In this document: positions 16,370 through 25,323 of the stretch, piece after piece
How the letters are laid out: each line of letters opens with the position of its first letter
Position numbering within the stretch: position 1 is the first letter of the stretch
Origin: Sva-07 sp963715285
GTDB lineage: Bacteria; Actinomycetota; Acidimicrobiia; Acidimicrobiales; Ilumatobacteraceae
NCBI GenBank assembly: GCA_963715285.1
Contig: CAVQRU010000019.1
Location: 85,847 to 149,846 of the forward strand
Length of the DNA stretch: 64,000 bases
Direction of reading: 5' to 3'
Notes under the pieces: model-generated
Told to the model about the DNA's origin: nothing
Databases searched by the model: none
The model's input: the letters and a program-made list of their open reading frames with translations, nothing else
Translations under genes and position numbers: made by a program

Positions 16370-16407
16370 TCGCGCATCCTGACGCAACCGTGGTGACGGG
16401 GCAAGCG

Positions 16408-18093
16408 TCAGCCTCCTCGGTCGGTGCGCGCTGCCGTGCGTTCCTCGGTCAGTTCGTCCATGCCGGGGACCGACCGGATGCGGCCGAGGTGGCCGGCGAG
16501 CAGCGGCACCGAGGTCTCGATCCACCGATCGAGCCGCAACGCCTTCCGGGTGCGTTCGACGGCGTCGTCCTCTACCTCGATGGCCGCGAGTCGTCGTTCG
16601 AGCTCGGTCCACGCCGACGGTGGGACCGCATCGAGGCCGGCACGGTGTCGCTCCACTCGATTGCCGGCGACCACCTGCAGCGCGGCGACGGTGATCAGGT
16701 CGTAGGTGATCGAGGGAACTCGCGCGTCGGGCAACGAGGCCGCGCGGACCGGGGCGATGTGGTCGGTGGCGAGCGCCACGGCCCGTGACACCAGCGACCG
16801 GGTCACCGAACCGACCCCACCCACCGACAGCGTCACGTTGACACCGAAGCCGATCAACTGTCCGAACTGTCGGCGACGTGCCTCCTCGGCAGCGGCCTCC
16901 ATCACCAGTTCGGCCTGCTCGGTGCGGCTCGCGTCGGCGACGAGATCGGCGAACCGCGTGACGTACTCGAGGCCGGGTCGCACACCGATGTCGGCACCGA
17001 GGTCGCTGACGATCCGTGTGGTGTACGCGCCGAGCACCGTCCCGATCCCCGCCTGGGCCTCGTCGTGGCGCAGGAGCGCGCCGACGAGATCGACGAGGTC
17101 GTCGTACGAACCCAGTTCCACTTCGAGTCCGTCGTCGATCACGATCACCGGATACGGCCCTTCCTGGCGGATCGCCGGCGCCAAGGTGTCGATGTAGCCC
17201 GTCAGCGAGGCCGCCACCCCGAGTGCGACCCCGGGCTGGATGCCGCCGTCGAGCGCTCCGTTCGTCAAGTCGACGAGCGTGCCGATCACGCGGTAGCCGT
17301 CCTCCAGTCGATCGGTGTCCGCCGCGATGGCGGTGTGCAGGCCGCTGATCGTGAACTCCGTGACGATGTCGGCGTCGAGACGTTCCCAGCTCGCGACGCC
17401 GTACACGACCGTCGGGTCCATCAGGAGGTCGAGACACGCCGCGGGATGGTCGACGAGCGACGCCAGCACCGACGACAACGACGACGCGAAGCCGTCGAGG
17501 TCGGCCGTGGCCCTCGGGCCGTGCGGCCACATCATCGACCGGACGACCGCCGACAGGAACGGCACCGGAAAGGGAGCGCGTCGAGTCAGGTGGCCGAGCA
17601 GCGGATGGTCGGATGCAACAGCGGCGAGTCGCGCGGCGAACGATGGATCGCGGGTGACCCGTGCCGCCAGTTCCATGGCGAGCACGTCGAGGTCGGCGCC
17701 GGAGCGGTCGAGGAACGCCTGCCAGGCCTCGTCCGAGGTGTCGGCGAACGCCAGACGGTCGATCCACTCCAGGTACCCGACGAGTTCGTCGGAGCTCAGC
17801 GCACTCAGCGAGGTCCACACGGAGGCGCCCGTTGCCGCCGGCCGCCGCTCGGCCTGGCGGATCACCGGTCCGGCGAGCTTCGATCGCTCCCAGGAGATCA
17901 TCGCCTGGCTGCGTTCGATCTGTCGCAGCGTCGGCATCCAGAGGTCCTCGAGGTTGCGCCGGGTGAGTCTCACGGTGCGCATCGCTTCGGCGGCGGCAAC
18001 ATCGTCGGACCGGGTCGCGCGCAGGTGCTCGATGGCCTCGGCGGTGCGATGCACGAGCGCCCGCACCCGACGAGGGTCGTAGCCGGTGTCCAC
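16408..18093 (-). CDS. Large protein of unknown function paired with a WXG100-like gene
   Basis: About 561 residues if it starts at GTG 18093, four bases after the stop of the small WXG-like gene; the open frame further upstream overlaps that gene and lacks its codon bias. No signal peptide or recognised catalytic motif. The N-terminal 80 residues are charged helices (HRTAEAIEHLRATRSDD), the middle is alpha-helical with repeated Ala/Leu/Asp patterns, and residues near 300-330 contain PYPVIVIDDGLEVELGSYDD. A hydrophobic glycine-rich stretch (GFGVNVTLSVGGVGSV) lies around 430-445. Its position right behind a WXG100-like partner recalls substrates or toxins of type VII secretion, but no ESX ATPase is nearby. 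I do not recognise the family. Confidence 0.65.
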   Translation of the reverse strand: MDTGYDPRRVRALVHRTAEAIEHLRATRSDDVAAAEAMRTVRLTRRNLEDLWMPTLRQIERSQAMISWERSKLAGPVIRQAERRPAATGASVWTSLSALSSDELVGYLEWIDRLAFADTSDEAWQAFLDRSGADLDVLAMELAARVTRDPSFAARLAAVASDHPLLGHLTRRAPFPVPFLSAVVRSMMWPHGPRATADLDGFASSLSSVLASLVDHPAACLDLLMDPTVVYGVASWERLDADIVTEFTISGLHTAIAADTDRLEDGYRVIGTLVDLTNGALDGGIQPGVALGVAASLTGYIDTLAPAIRQEGPYPVIVIDDGLEVELGSYDDLVDLVGALLRHDEAQAGIGTVLGAYTTRIVSDLGADIGVRPGLEYVTRFADLVADASRTEQAELVMEAAAEEARRRQFGQLIGFGVNVTLSVGGVGSVTRSLVSRAVALATDHIAPVRAASLPDARVPSITYDLITVAALQVVAGNRVERHRAGLDAVPPSAWTELERRLAAIEVEDDAVERTRKALRLDRWIETSVPLLAGHLGRIRSVPGMDELTEERTAARTDRGG

Positions 18094-18097
18094 CCCG

Positions 18098-18379
18098 TCA
18101 GCCGGCGAGTCCGAGTCGAGCGGCGGCGATGGCATCGAGTTCGGCGGCCTGGTGCTCGAACCGGTAGGCCTGCCAACGCAGATCCTCGGCGGCGCCGTGG
18201 AGCTGCCGTTGATTGGCACGCAGCGTCGAACGGCACAGATCCGGACGCGGCCCGCGCCAGGTGTCGCCGTCGGCGTGGGTCTCGAGGGACATGACAGGAA
18301 GATTCTCGATCGCCGTGGCGAGGTCGCGGAGGTCTCGGGCTCGTCGGCGCAGGTGGTTCGATCGTGCGGTCGCATCCAT
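18098..18379 (-). CDS. WXG100-like small helical protein
   Basis: A 93-residue protein with two long amphipathic helices around a tryptophan-containing turn: DTWRGPRPDLCRSTLRANQR places W-R-G near residue 41-43, where WXG100 proteins have WxG. The second helix reads QLHGAAEDLRWQAYRFEHQ. Size and layout fit ESAT-6-like partner proteins found in actinobacteria ahead of larger effectors. It is 40 bp after the thiQ-like gene and 4 bp before the large unknown gene. Assignment rests on pattern only. Confidence 0.6.
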   Translation of the reverse strand: MDATARSNHLRRRARDLRDLATAIENLPVMSLETHADGDTWRGPRPDLCRSTLRANQRQLHGAAEDLRWQAYRFEHQAAELDAIAAARLGLAG

Positions 18380-18418
18380 CGGCGCGCAGTGGGCGCCGGA
18401 ACGGCCGCAGGGGAACGT

Positions 18419-19045
18419 TCAGAGATCCGACAGCTGCACGGTGCGATCGGCGATGACGGCGGCCTCGTCGCGGTCGTGCGTCACCAGCAGCGTGGTCACG
18501 CCGGTGAGCAGGTCACCCAGGTCGACTGCGAGGCGGTCGTGCAGCTCGCGGTCGAGACCGGTCAACGGCTCGTCGAGCAGCACCACGGCCGGTTCGGCGG
18601 CGAGCGTGCGGGCGAGCGCGACTCGCTTCGCCTCGCCGCCGGACAGGTCGGTCACCCGGCGTGGCCCGAACCCGGTGAGGCCGACGCGGTCGAGCCATGC
18701 CGAGCCGCGTTCGTCGCGTCGTGCCTTCGGCGCTCCCGACATCTTCGGCCCGAAGGTCACGTTGTCGAGCGTCGAGAGGTGTGGGAACAGCTGGTTGTCC
18801 TGGAACACCATCCCGATGCCGCGCTGGTGGGTCGGGACGTCGGTGACGTCGACGCCGCCGACCGCCACGGTGCCGGCGTCCGGTACGACGAGACCGGCGA
18901 TCACCCGCAACAGGGTGCTCTTGCCGCTGCCCGACGGCCCGAGCAGCGCGACGACCTCGCCGGCGGCGATGTGCAGCGACACACCGTCGAGCACCGTCGT
19001 GTCGCCGAACGAGACGTGCACGTCCCGGACCTCGAGATCGCTCAC
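18419..19045 (-). CDS. thiQ: Thiamine-type ABC transporter ATP-binding protein
   Basis: A 208-residue compact ATPase with Walker A GPSGSGKST, signature LSGGEAKRV, Walker B VVLLDEPLTGLD and the H-loop VTHDRDEA. Short length and the neighbouring thiB- and thiP-like genes fit ThiQ. GTG 19045 overlaps the permease stop (GTGA). It is the last gene of the TPP-riboswitch operon, so its role in thiamine uptake is supported by context. Confidence 0.88.
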   Translation of the reverse strand: MSDLEVRDVHVSFGDTTVLDGVSLHIAAGEVVALLGPSGSGKSTLLRVIAGLVVPDAGTVAVGGVDVTDVPTHQRGIGMVFQDNQLFPHLSTLDNVTFGPKMSGAPKARRDERGSAWLDRVGLTGFGPRRVTDLSGGEAKRVALARTLAAEPAVVLLDEPLTGLDRELHDRLAVDLGDLLTGVTTLLVTHDRDEAAVIADRTVQLSDL

Positions 19046-20640
19046 GGCGCGACCCGTCGACCGGTCTGCAGTTGCTCGACGACGACGACGAGCACGACGG
19101 TGGTGGCCGCGAGCAGGGTGGCCAGCACGTACCCCTGCGCCTGCAGCATCGTCCCGGTCCGGCCGAGCAGCTGCTCGATCGCGATCGGGAGCGTCTCACC
19201 GCCGGATCGCGACAGGAAGCTGGTCGCACCGAACTCGCCGAGCGAGATCGCCGCGGCCAGGGCGGCGCCCACGCCGAGCGGTCGCCAGAGATACGGCACC
19301 ACCGTGGTCCGCCACGCCCGCACCGGCGCCGCTCCGAGCGTCGCCGCGGCTGCGGTCATCTCCGGATCGACCGACCTGAGCACGCCCACACACGTGCGGA
19401 CCACGAACGGAACGGCGACCAGGGCGTGGCCGACCGGCACGAGCCACCACGATGCCCGCCAGTCGGCCGGAGGCGCATCGAAGGTGATCAGCATGCCGAG
19501 GCCGATCGTGACCGCCGAGGTGCCGAGCGGCAGCATCAGCCCGCCGTCGATCAACCGACCGTGGCGCTGGGCGGCCGTGATCGCGAGGCTGGCGACACCA
19601 CCGATCACGACGGCGAACATCGTCGCCCACGCCATGGTGCTCAGCGAGTTCCCGATCGCGTCGACCGGGTCGACGCCGACGCGGATTCCGGGCCGTACCT
19701 CGCTGCGGCCGAGCTGGGTCCAAGCGCTGGTCGACCAACCCGACGGTGTCGAGAACGAGCGCACCACCAGGGCCGACAACGGGACGAGCGCAATCAGCGC
19801 GGCCCCGCCTGCGGCGGTTGCGACGAACGCTCGCTCGCCGCGGCTGCGGGGGTGACGTCGGACGGCCTCCGGCTGGAGCGCGAGCGGCCGACTGTGGCGA
19901 CGCTGGGCGAGCGTCGACCACACCAGCGCCACCGCCAGCATCGCCAGTTGGATCAGCGTCAGGACCGCGGCGCCGCCGATGTCGCCGAGCTGCGTGGCGC
20001 GTCGCCACACCTCCACCTCGATCGTGCGCGTGCCGGGCGCGGCGAGGATGCGGATGACGCCGAACGAGGTGAACGTGAACAGGAACACGATCGTGGCTGC
20101 TGCGGTGATCGCCGGGCGGATCAGCGGGAGCGAGATCTGCGTGAACACGCGCCAGCGCGACGCGCCGAGCGTGGCCGCGGCGTGCTCCATGTCGGTCGGC
20201 AGGTGTTCCCACAGCGCGCCGACCACTCGGACGACCACGGCGAGGTTGAACGCCACGTGCGCGCCGATCACGGCCCACACCGTGCGGTCGAGTGACTCGG
20301 GCAGCAGCGCCAGGAACGCGGCGCCCATCACCACCGTCGGCAGGACGAACGTGGCGGTCAGCAGGCCGATCAGCACGCTGCGTCCGAGGAAGTCGAACCG
20401 GGCCACGACGTAGGCGGGCACGAGGCCCACGACGATCGTTGCCACCGTCGACACGATCGCCTGCCACAGCGTGAACCAGACCACGTCCCAGGTCTGCGGG
20501 CGCCGGAGCGTCTCGCCGACGGTTCGCCCGGTGAGCGCCTCGGCGAGAAGCGTGCCGAACGGCCAGGCGTAGAAGACGACGAGTGCTGCGACGGGACCGA
20601 TCGCCAGCCCGGCGATCAGCCAGCGCGGCAGGCGGTTCAC
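19042..20640 (-). CDS. thiP: Thiamine-type ABC transporter permease (fused double domain)
   Basis: A 532-residue permease with about 12 membrane segments and two permease domains in one chain, as in ThiP and FbpB. Both EAA-type coupling loops are visible: AATLGASRWRVFTQISLPL in the first half and AAATLGAAPVRAWRTTVVPYL in the second. The GTG at 20640 overlaps the thiB stop and trims 11 residues from the longest reading. It forms the membrane channel with ThiB and ThiQ. Confidence 0.88.
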   Translation of the reverse strand: MNRLPRWLIAGLAIGPVAALVVFYAWPFGTLLAEALTGRTVGETLRRPQTWDVVWFTLWQAIVSTVATIVVGLVPAYVVARFDFLGRSVLIGLLTATFVLPTVVMGAAFLALLPESLDRTVWAVIGAHVAFNLAVVVRVVGALWEHLPTDMEHAAATLGASRWRVFTQISLPLIRPAITAAATIVFLFTFTSFGVIRILAAPGTRTIEVEVWRRATQLGDIGGAAVLTLIQLAMLAVALVWSTLAQRRHSRPLALQPEAVRRHPRSRGERAFVATAAGGAALIALVPLSALVVRSFSTPSGWSTSAWTQLGRSEVRPGIRVGVDPVDAIGNSLSTMAWATMFAVVIGGVASLAITAAQRHGRLIDGGLMLPLGTSAVTIGLGMLITFDAPPADWRASWWLVPVGHALVAVPFVVRTCVGVLRSVDPEMTAAAATLGAAPVRAWRTTVVPYLWRPLGVGAALAAAISLGEFGATSFLSRSGGETLPIAIEQLLGRTGTMLQAQGYVLATLLAATTVVLVVVVEQLQTGRRVAP

Positions 20641-21803
20641 CCGAGCACCAGCTCCGTCCACTCGTCGATCCACGTCGAGCGGTTGGCGTCGATCACCGCC
20701 GGGTCGAGCGTGCGGGGCTGGTCGGGGATCACGGCGAAGTCGACGAACTCCTGCGGCAAGGCGACCGCAGCGTTGCTCGGATACACGAACAGGTTCAGCG
20801 GCACCTCGCGCTGGAACTCGTCGCCGATCAGGAAGTCGACGAGCAGGCGGGCGGCCTCGGGTGAGTCGGTGCCGCGCAGCACGCCGGCGAACTCGACCTG
20901 GCGGAAGCAGGTGTCCTCGACGACGCCGGTCGGGGCATCGTCACGGGGCGGGTCGGCGAAGATCACCTCGGCGGGCGGACTGGAGCCGTAGCTGACCACC
21001 ATCGGTGTGGGGCCTCCGCCGGCCCAGGTGAAGCGTTCGTAGTACGCCTCGGTCCAGCCTTCGACGACCTCGACACCGTTCGCGCCGAGCGCGCGCCAGT
21101 AGTCCTGCCAGCCTTCGAGGCCGTACTCGTGGATCGTGGCGAGGAGGAAGGCGAGCCCGGGTGACGACGTGGCCGGATTCTGCACGACGAGCATGCCGGC
21201 ATAGGTCGGGTCGATCAGGTCGGCGAGCGTGCTCGGTGGGTCGAGCTCGCGCTCGGCGAACCATCCGATGTCGTAGTTGACGCACACGTCACCGAAATCG
21301 ACCGGCGTCGCCTCGCCGTTGGGCGTGAGCGCGGTGAACTCCTCGGGCACCGGGATCGAGCCGTCGGCGATCCCGGCGGCGACGTGGGGCTCGAACACGT
21401 CGTCCGCGATCGCCCGCGACAGCAGCGTGTTGTCGATGCCCCACATCACGTCACCCTCGGGGTTGCCGGCCGTGAGCGACGCCTTCGAGAGCATCGTGCC
21501 GGTGTCGCCCGCGACGAGGATGTCGACGCCGATGCCGGTCTGTTCGGTGAACGACGCCAGGGCATCGTTGAGCGTCGTGTCCGCTTCGGGGAACGAGTCG
21601 TACGTGACGAGCGTGATCGTGTCGCCGGTGTCGGAGCCGGGGTCGGTCGGCGCGACGGCGGGTGGTTCGCCGACCGCGACCTCGTCGGTGGTGCCGGACC
21701 CCGAGTCGGATCCATCACTCGCGCAGGCGGCGAGGGTCACGACCACGATCGCCATCGCCGTCCAACGCTTCGGGATCGACCGGTCGGTCCGGCGGGCGGT
21801 CAT
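20637..21803 (-). CDS. thiB: Thiamine-type ABC transporter substrate-binding lipoprotein
   Basis: A 388-residue solute-binding protein. The lipobox VTLAAC places the lipidated cysteine at residue 27, followed by a Gly/Ser/Thr-rich tether to about residue 65. The folded domain starts ITLVTYDSFPE and includes VMWGIDNTLLSRA and GWTEAYYERFTWAGGG, typical of ThiB/TbpA. It should deliver thiamine or its phosphates to ThiPQ. ATG 21803 overlaps the thiN stop. A TPP riboswitch governs the operon. Confidence 0.9.
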   Translation of the reverse strand: MTARRTDRSIPKRWTAMAIVVVTLAACASDGSDSGSGTTDEVAVGEPPAVAPTDPGSDTGDTITLVTYDSFPEADTTLNDALASFTEQTGIGVDILVAGDTGTMLSKASLTAGNPEGDVMWGIDNTLLSRAIADDVFEPHVAAGIADGSIPVPEEFTALTPNGEATPVDFGDVCVNYDIGWFAERELDPPSTLADLIDPTYAGMLVVQNPATSSPGLAFLLATIHEYGLEGWQDYWRALGANGVEVVEGWTEAYYERFTWAGGGPTPMVVSYGSSPPAEVIFADPPRDDAPTGVVEDTCFRQVEFAGVLRGTDSPEAARLLVDFLIGDEFQREVPLNLFVYPSNAAVALPQEFVDFAVIPDQPRTLDPAVIDANRSTWIDEWTELVLG

Positions 21804-22471
21804 GACTCGGTCGGCTCGTCGGCGGGGACGTCGAAGATCGTGAGCGTCCCGCCCGACAGCGACACCTCGACGTCCACGGGACCCGACGCCTGCGGTACCT
21901 CGTTGCTCACGCCGAGACCCACGAGCGGTGGGAGGTCGATGCGATCGAGTTCCCATCGCGTGTTGCGCAGGGTGACGTGGGTGCACGGTCCGTGGAGCGC
22001 CAGCAGCGACAGCGTCGAGCCGGGCACGAGGCGGAGGACAGCGGATCCCGGGCCCTGGACGACCCGGACGTGCTGGCCGTCCCACCACGCATCGAGGACC
22101 GGCACGCTCGTCACCGCCAGCGCCCCCAGCGCTCCGATGCCGGCGATCGTGTGGTCGAGTCGGTCGCCGCCGCCGATCAGCGTGATTCGCTCCGGGTCGA
22201 ACGTGGCCGCCAGCGCCAACGCCAACTCGGTGTCGGTGCTGTCCTTGTCGGTCGGGTGGCGGTCGATCGACGCGTTGCGGGCCGCCCATGCGAGCCCGTC
22301 GTCCGACACCGAGTCGAGGTCGCCGACGAGGTGTCGTGGCTCGAGGCCGATGGCGAGCGCATGGTCGAGGCCGCCGTCGACGGCCATCAGCATCGCCGAC
22401 GGCGGGATCCGGTCGGCGACGGCCGGGTCGATCGGGGAAGCCCCGGTGACGATGACGATGTGTTGGTTCAC
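21800..22471 (-). CDS. thiN: Thiamine diphosphokinase
   Basis: A 223-residue thiamine pyrophosphokinase converting thiamine to TPP with ATP. Seen are MAVDGGLDHALAIG, HLVGDLDSVS, DKDSTDTELAL and GGGDRLDHTIAG, the metal and thiamine-binding blocks of the family. I start it at GTG 22471 with GGAGG five bases upstream; an ATG 18 bases earlier lies inside the conserved 3' end of the riboswitch and is unlikely to be used. First gene of thiN-thiB-thiP-thiQ, so uptake and activation of thiamine are regulated together. Confidence 0.93.
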   Translation of the reverse strand: MNQHIVIVTGASPIDPAVADRIPPSAMLMAVDGGLDHALAIGLEPRHLVGDLDSVSDDGLAWAARNASIDRHPTDKDSTDTELALALAATFDPERITLIGGGDRLDHTIAGIGALGALAVTSVPVLDAWWDGQHVRVVQGPGSAVLRLVPGSTLSLLALHGPCTHVTLRNTRWELDRIDLPPLVGLGVSNEVPQASGPVDVEVSLSGGTLTIFDVPADEPTES

Positions 22472-22476
22472 GGTTT

Positions 22477-22562
22477 CCTCCGCCGGCATTATCCGGATCA
22501 GGTTCTCGGGTCGGCGACGGCGGTCACCCTCTCAGCCCGCCGTTCCAGCGAGCTCCCCTGTG
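22477..22562 (-). promoter_or_regulatory. TPP (THI-box) riboswitch
   Basis: On the minus strand the leader reads GGGGAGC, then GGGCTGAGAGGGTGACC, then ACCCGAGAACCTGATCCGG and ATAATGCCGGCGGAGGAA, the ordered conserved elements of the TPP riboswitch. The CTGAGA block is at 22535-22530. The 3' end of the aptamer runs into the GGAGG of thiN, so TPP binding should directly block translation initiation. Confidence 0.96.
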
Positions 22563-22593
22563 TGGGCGAGATCACCCTACCGCCTGGTCGGCG

Positions 22594-23331
22594 TCAGACG
22601 AATGTCTGCAGGCTCAGGGCGAGAGCCGACACGCCGAGCATGGCGATGATCGCGAGGTCGAAGCCGCGGCCCGACACCGAGTTGCGCAGCCTGGTGCCGA
22701 CCGGAATCGACGCGAACACCGGGATGCAGGCGAGCAGCGTCGCGGGAACGCGACCGGCGAGTTCACCGGTACTGATCAGGACGACCAGCTGGGCCAGACC
22801 GGTGATGAAGAAGAGCGATGTCACCGAGAGGATGTGGGCACTGCGGGGAAGCCGGTAGCTGTGGATCCACGACCCGACGATCGGCCCGGAGATCCCGACC
22901 GCGCCCTGGAAGACTCCGGCGACCCCACCGACGACCGGTGCGAGCCGCTTCGATCGAGCGGGGGTGGTGCGCAGCTCGGGGTGGGCGAAGAACAGCACGA
23001 TGTACGTGACGATGGCCACGATCACGGCGATCACGAGCGGCGTTTCCGGGATGTTGACCAACAGCAGCGTGCCGGCGACGGCGCCGATCACGCCGACGAT
23101 CGCCAGGGTCGGCAGGTCGCGCGTGTCGGGGTAGCTGTGACGCTCCCTGACGGCCAACGTCGCATTGGCGAGCACGTTCGGGAACGCGATCACGACGATC
23201 GCTGTCTCGACGTCGATGAACAGCGATGCGATCGGAATCGCGATGAGGGGCAACCCCATCCCGGTGACGGCCTTGGCGATCGCTCCGATGACGACGGCAA
23301 CGAGGACGATGGCGAGTTCGGTCGCCGTCAC
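22594..23331 (-). CDS. TauE/SafE-family sulfite exporter-like membrane protein
   Basis: A 245-residue membrane protein with about eight helices and the TauE/SafE hallmarks GAIAKAVTGMGLPLIAIP and GGVAGVFQGAVGISGPIVG, two related half-repeats. Members export sulfite, sulfoacetate or other sulfur anions, though many are unassigned. The GTG at 23331 puts the first helix at the N-terminus; the reading frame further upstream overlaps the sulfurtransferase gene. It follows that gene by 22 bp, so a shared role in sulfur handling is plausible. Confidence 0.88.
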   Translation of the reverse strand: MTATELAIVLVAVVIGAIAKAVTGMGLPLIAIPIASLFIDVETAIVVIAFPNVLANATLAVRERHSYPDTRDLPTLAIVGVIGAVAGTLLLVNIPETPLVIAVIVAIVTYIVLFFAHPELRTTPARSKRLAPVVGGVAGVFQGAVGISGPIVGSWIHSYRLPRSAHILSVTSLFFITGLAQLVVLISTGELAGRVPATLLACIPVFASIPVGTRLRNSVSGRGFDLAIIAMLGVSALALSLQTFV

Positions 23332-23353
23332 CTGGCGTGGCCCCCGACATCCG

Positions 23354-24235
23354 TCACGGGTTCGGACCGGTGGCGATCGGACGTTCGTGGTCGGCCGACC
23401 AGCCCGACCACGAACCGACGTACACACGTGGCAGTCCGAGTCCGGCGTGCTCCATCGCGAGCGCGTTGTGGCATGCGGTGACGCCGGAACCGCAGTAGAC
23501 GATCGGGTGGTCGTCGCCCGTCGCCCCGGCGAATCGGTCGACGAGTTCAGCGTCGGGTCGGAATCGTCCGTGTTCGTCGAGGTTGTCGGTGTACGGCAGA
23601 TTGATCGCACCGGGAACGTGGCCGGCGATCGGATCGATCGGTTCGTTGTCGCCGGAGTATCGGGAGGGGTCCCGGCTGTCGATCACGATGCCGCCCGCTC
23701 GGATGTGTTCGGCGACGGTGTCGGCATCGGCGACAGCGGTCGAGGGCCACGCCCGCACCGTGCGGACGACGGTGCCCGCGGCGACGTCGCCGGCCTCGCG
23801 AGGCCGGCCCCATGCTTCGAGACCGCCGCTCAGCAGTGCCGCCGGTTGGCCGATGACCCGCAGCATCCACACGAGCCGGGCCGCGAGCCCGCCGCCGGCG
23901 CGGCGGTCGTACGCGACCACGGTGGCGTCGTCGGCGATCCCGGTCGCGCCGAGGCGTCGTGCGAACTCCTCCGGCGACGGCAGCGGATGCCGGCCGGCTG
24001 TCGCCGACGGGGGATCGGCGAGCACGTCGTCGAGCACGACCAACAGGGCACCGGGGAGGTGGCCGCTGCGATGGTCGGCGTCGGGGTCGCCGCCGGCCAT
24101 CGTCGAGCCCACCTCGCAGACGACGAGCGGACCGGCGGTCGAGTTGCGCCGTCCGAGGAGCCAGTCGACCGTGACGATCGGCGGCACGGACTGCGCGCCG
24201 GCATGCGCGCCGGAACGGGTCGATGACGACGTCAT
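23354..24235 (-). CDS. Two-domain rhodanese-type sulfurtransferase
   Basis: A 293-residue thiosulfate or mercaptopyruvate sulfurtransferase. The C-terminal domain has the catalytic loop YCGSGVTA with Cys248; the N-terminal domain has VVAYDRRAGGG, where Asp replaces the cysteine, as usual for the inactive domain. The CGSGVT loop is the type found in SseA-like and actinobacterial CysA-like enzymes. It is upstream of the TauE gene and divergent from the AcuI gene; CAGAGT lies six bases before ATG 24235. Confidence 0.92.
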   Translation of the reverse strand: MTSSSTRSGAHAGAQSVPPIVTVDWLLGRRNSTAGPLVVCEVGSTMAGGDPDADHRSGHLPGALLVVLDDVLADPPSATAGRHPLPSPEEFARRLGATGIADDATVVAYDRRAGGGLAARLVWMLRVIGQPAALLSGGLEAWGRPREAGDVAAGTVVRTVRAWPSTAVADADTVAEHIRAGGIVIDSRDPSRYSGDNEPIDPIAGHVPGAINLPYTDNLDEHGRFRPDAELVDRFAGATGDDHPIVYCGSGVTACHNALAMEHAGLGLPRVYVGSWSGWSADHERPIATGPNP

Positions 24236-24296
24236 GGGGTCACTCTGCCACGCGCCGACCTGCCGCCGGCATCCGACGATGTGCGACGATGATCGC

Positions 24297-25289
24297 ATGA
24301 GCGACACCTTCACGGCCCTGGTCCTGCGCGAGACCGACGACGGTCCCGTCGGGGCGCTGGAGCAACTCACCGACGCCGACCTGCCGGACGGCGACGTCAC
24401 GATCGACGTCGACTACTCCTCGCTCAACTACAAGGACGGCATGGCGCTCACCGGCAAGGGTCGGATCGTGCGCAGCTACCCGATGGTGCCTGGCATCGAC
24501 CTCACCGGCACGGTCGTGGCCAGCGACTCGCCCGACTTCGTCGTGGGTGACGCGGTCATCTCGACCGGTTGGTCCGTCGGGGAGCGCTTCTGGGGCGGCT
24601 ACACCCAACGTCAGCGTGTCCGCTCGGAGTGGTTGGTGAAGCGCCCCGACGGCATGAGTGCGCTCACGGCGATGTCGATCGGTACGGCCGGCCTCACGGC
24701 GATGCTCTGCGTGATGGCGATCGAGGACGCTCACGTGATGCCCGGCGAGGGCCCGGTGCTCGTGACGGGAGCGGCGGGCGGTGTCGGATCCGTCGCGGTC
24801 GCATTGCTCGCCGGGCTCGGTTTCGAGGTCACCGCCGTCACGGGCCGTCCCGAGACGCAGGACTATCTCGCCGGGCTGGGCGCCACGGCGTTCCTGACCC
24901 GCGAGGAGATGACCGAGCCCGCCAAGCCGCTCGAGTCGGAGCAGTGGTCGGCAGCGGTCGACACCGTGGGTTCGAGGATGCTCGCCAAGCTGCTCGCCCA
25001 GATGAAGTACGGCGGTGTCGTTGCGGCCTGTGGTCTCGCCGGCGGTGCCGACCTGCCGACCACCGTGATGCCGTTCATCCTGCGCAACGTGCGACTCCAG
25101 GGGGTCGAGTCCGTGATGACGCCGACGCCGGTTCGTGACCGGGCGTGGGCGCGCCTCGGGCGCGATCTCCCGGCGGATCTCGTCGAGTCGATGACCGAGA
25201 TCGTCCCGCTGAGCGAACTCCTCGAACGTGGCCCGACGATCCTCGACGGCCAGGTCCGCGGTCGATGGGTGGTCGACCCCAGCACCTGA
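24297..25289 (+). CDS. acuI: AcuI/YhdH-type acrylyl-CoA reductase (MDR oxidoreductase)
   Basis: A 330-residue zinc-free medium-chain reductase. SLNYKDGMALTGKG, YPMVPGIDLTGTV, GWSVGERFWGGY and the NADP loop VTGAAGGVGSVA are diagnostic of the YhdH/AcuI subgroup, which reduces acryloyl-CoA to propionyl-CoA with NADPH. In marine bacteria this detoxifies the acrylate made from DMSP; whether that applies here is inference. Start at ATG 24297. It ends two bases before a strong hairpin. Confidence 0.92.
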   Translation: MSDTFTALVLRETDDGPVGALEQLTDADLPDGDVTIDVDYSSLNYKDGMALTGKGRIVRSYPMVPGIDLTGTVVASDSPDFVVGDAVISTGWSVGERFWGGYTQRQRVRSEWLVKRPDGMSALTAMSIGTAGLTAMLCVMAIEDAHVMPGEGPVLVTGAAGGVGSVAVALLAGLGFEVTAVTGRPETQDYLAGLGATAFLTREEMTEPAKPLESEQWSAAVDTVGSRMLAKLLAQMKYGGVVAACGLAGGADLPTTVMPFILRNVRLQGVESVMTPTPVRDRAWARLGRDLPADLVESMTEIVPLSELLERGPTILDGQVRGRWVVDPST

Positions 25290-25290
25290 C

Positions 25291-25323
25291 GATTGCAGCA
25301 GGGGTCTGACCCCTGGTGCAATC
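25291..25323. terminator. 33-bp hairpin between convergent genes, same core as the 10.58-kb element
   Basis: GATTGCA pairs with TGCAATC and, inside, AGGGGTC pairs with GACCCCT around a single T, with a two-base mismatch bulge between. It lies between the stop of acuI and the stop of the saccharopine-dehydrogenase-like gene and even overlaps the latter, so it could end both transcripts. Read on the minus strand it shares TTGCACC and GGGGTCAGACCCC with the element at 10572-10594. Confidence 0.75.
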
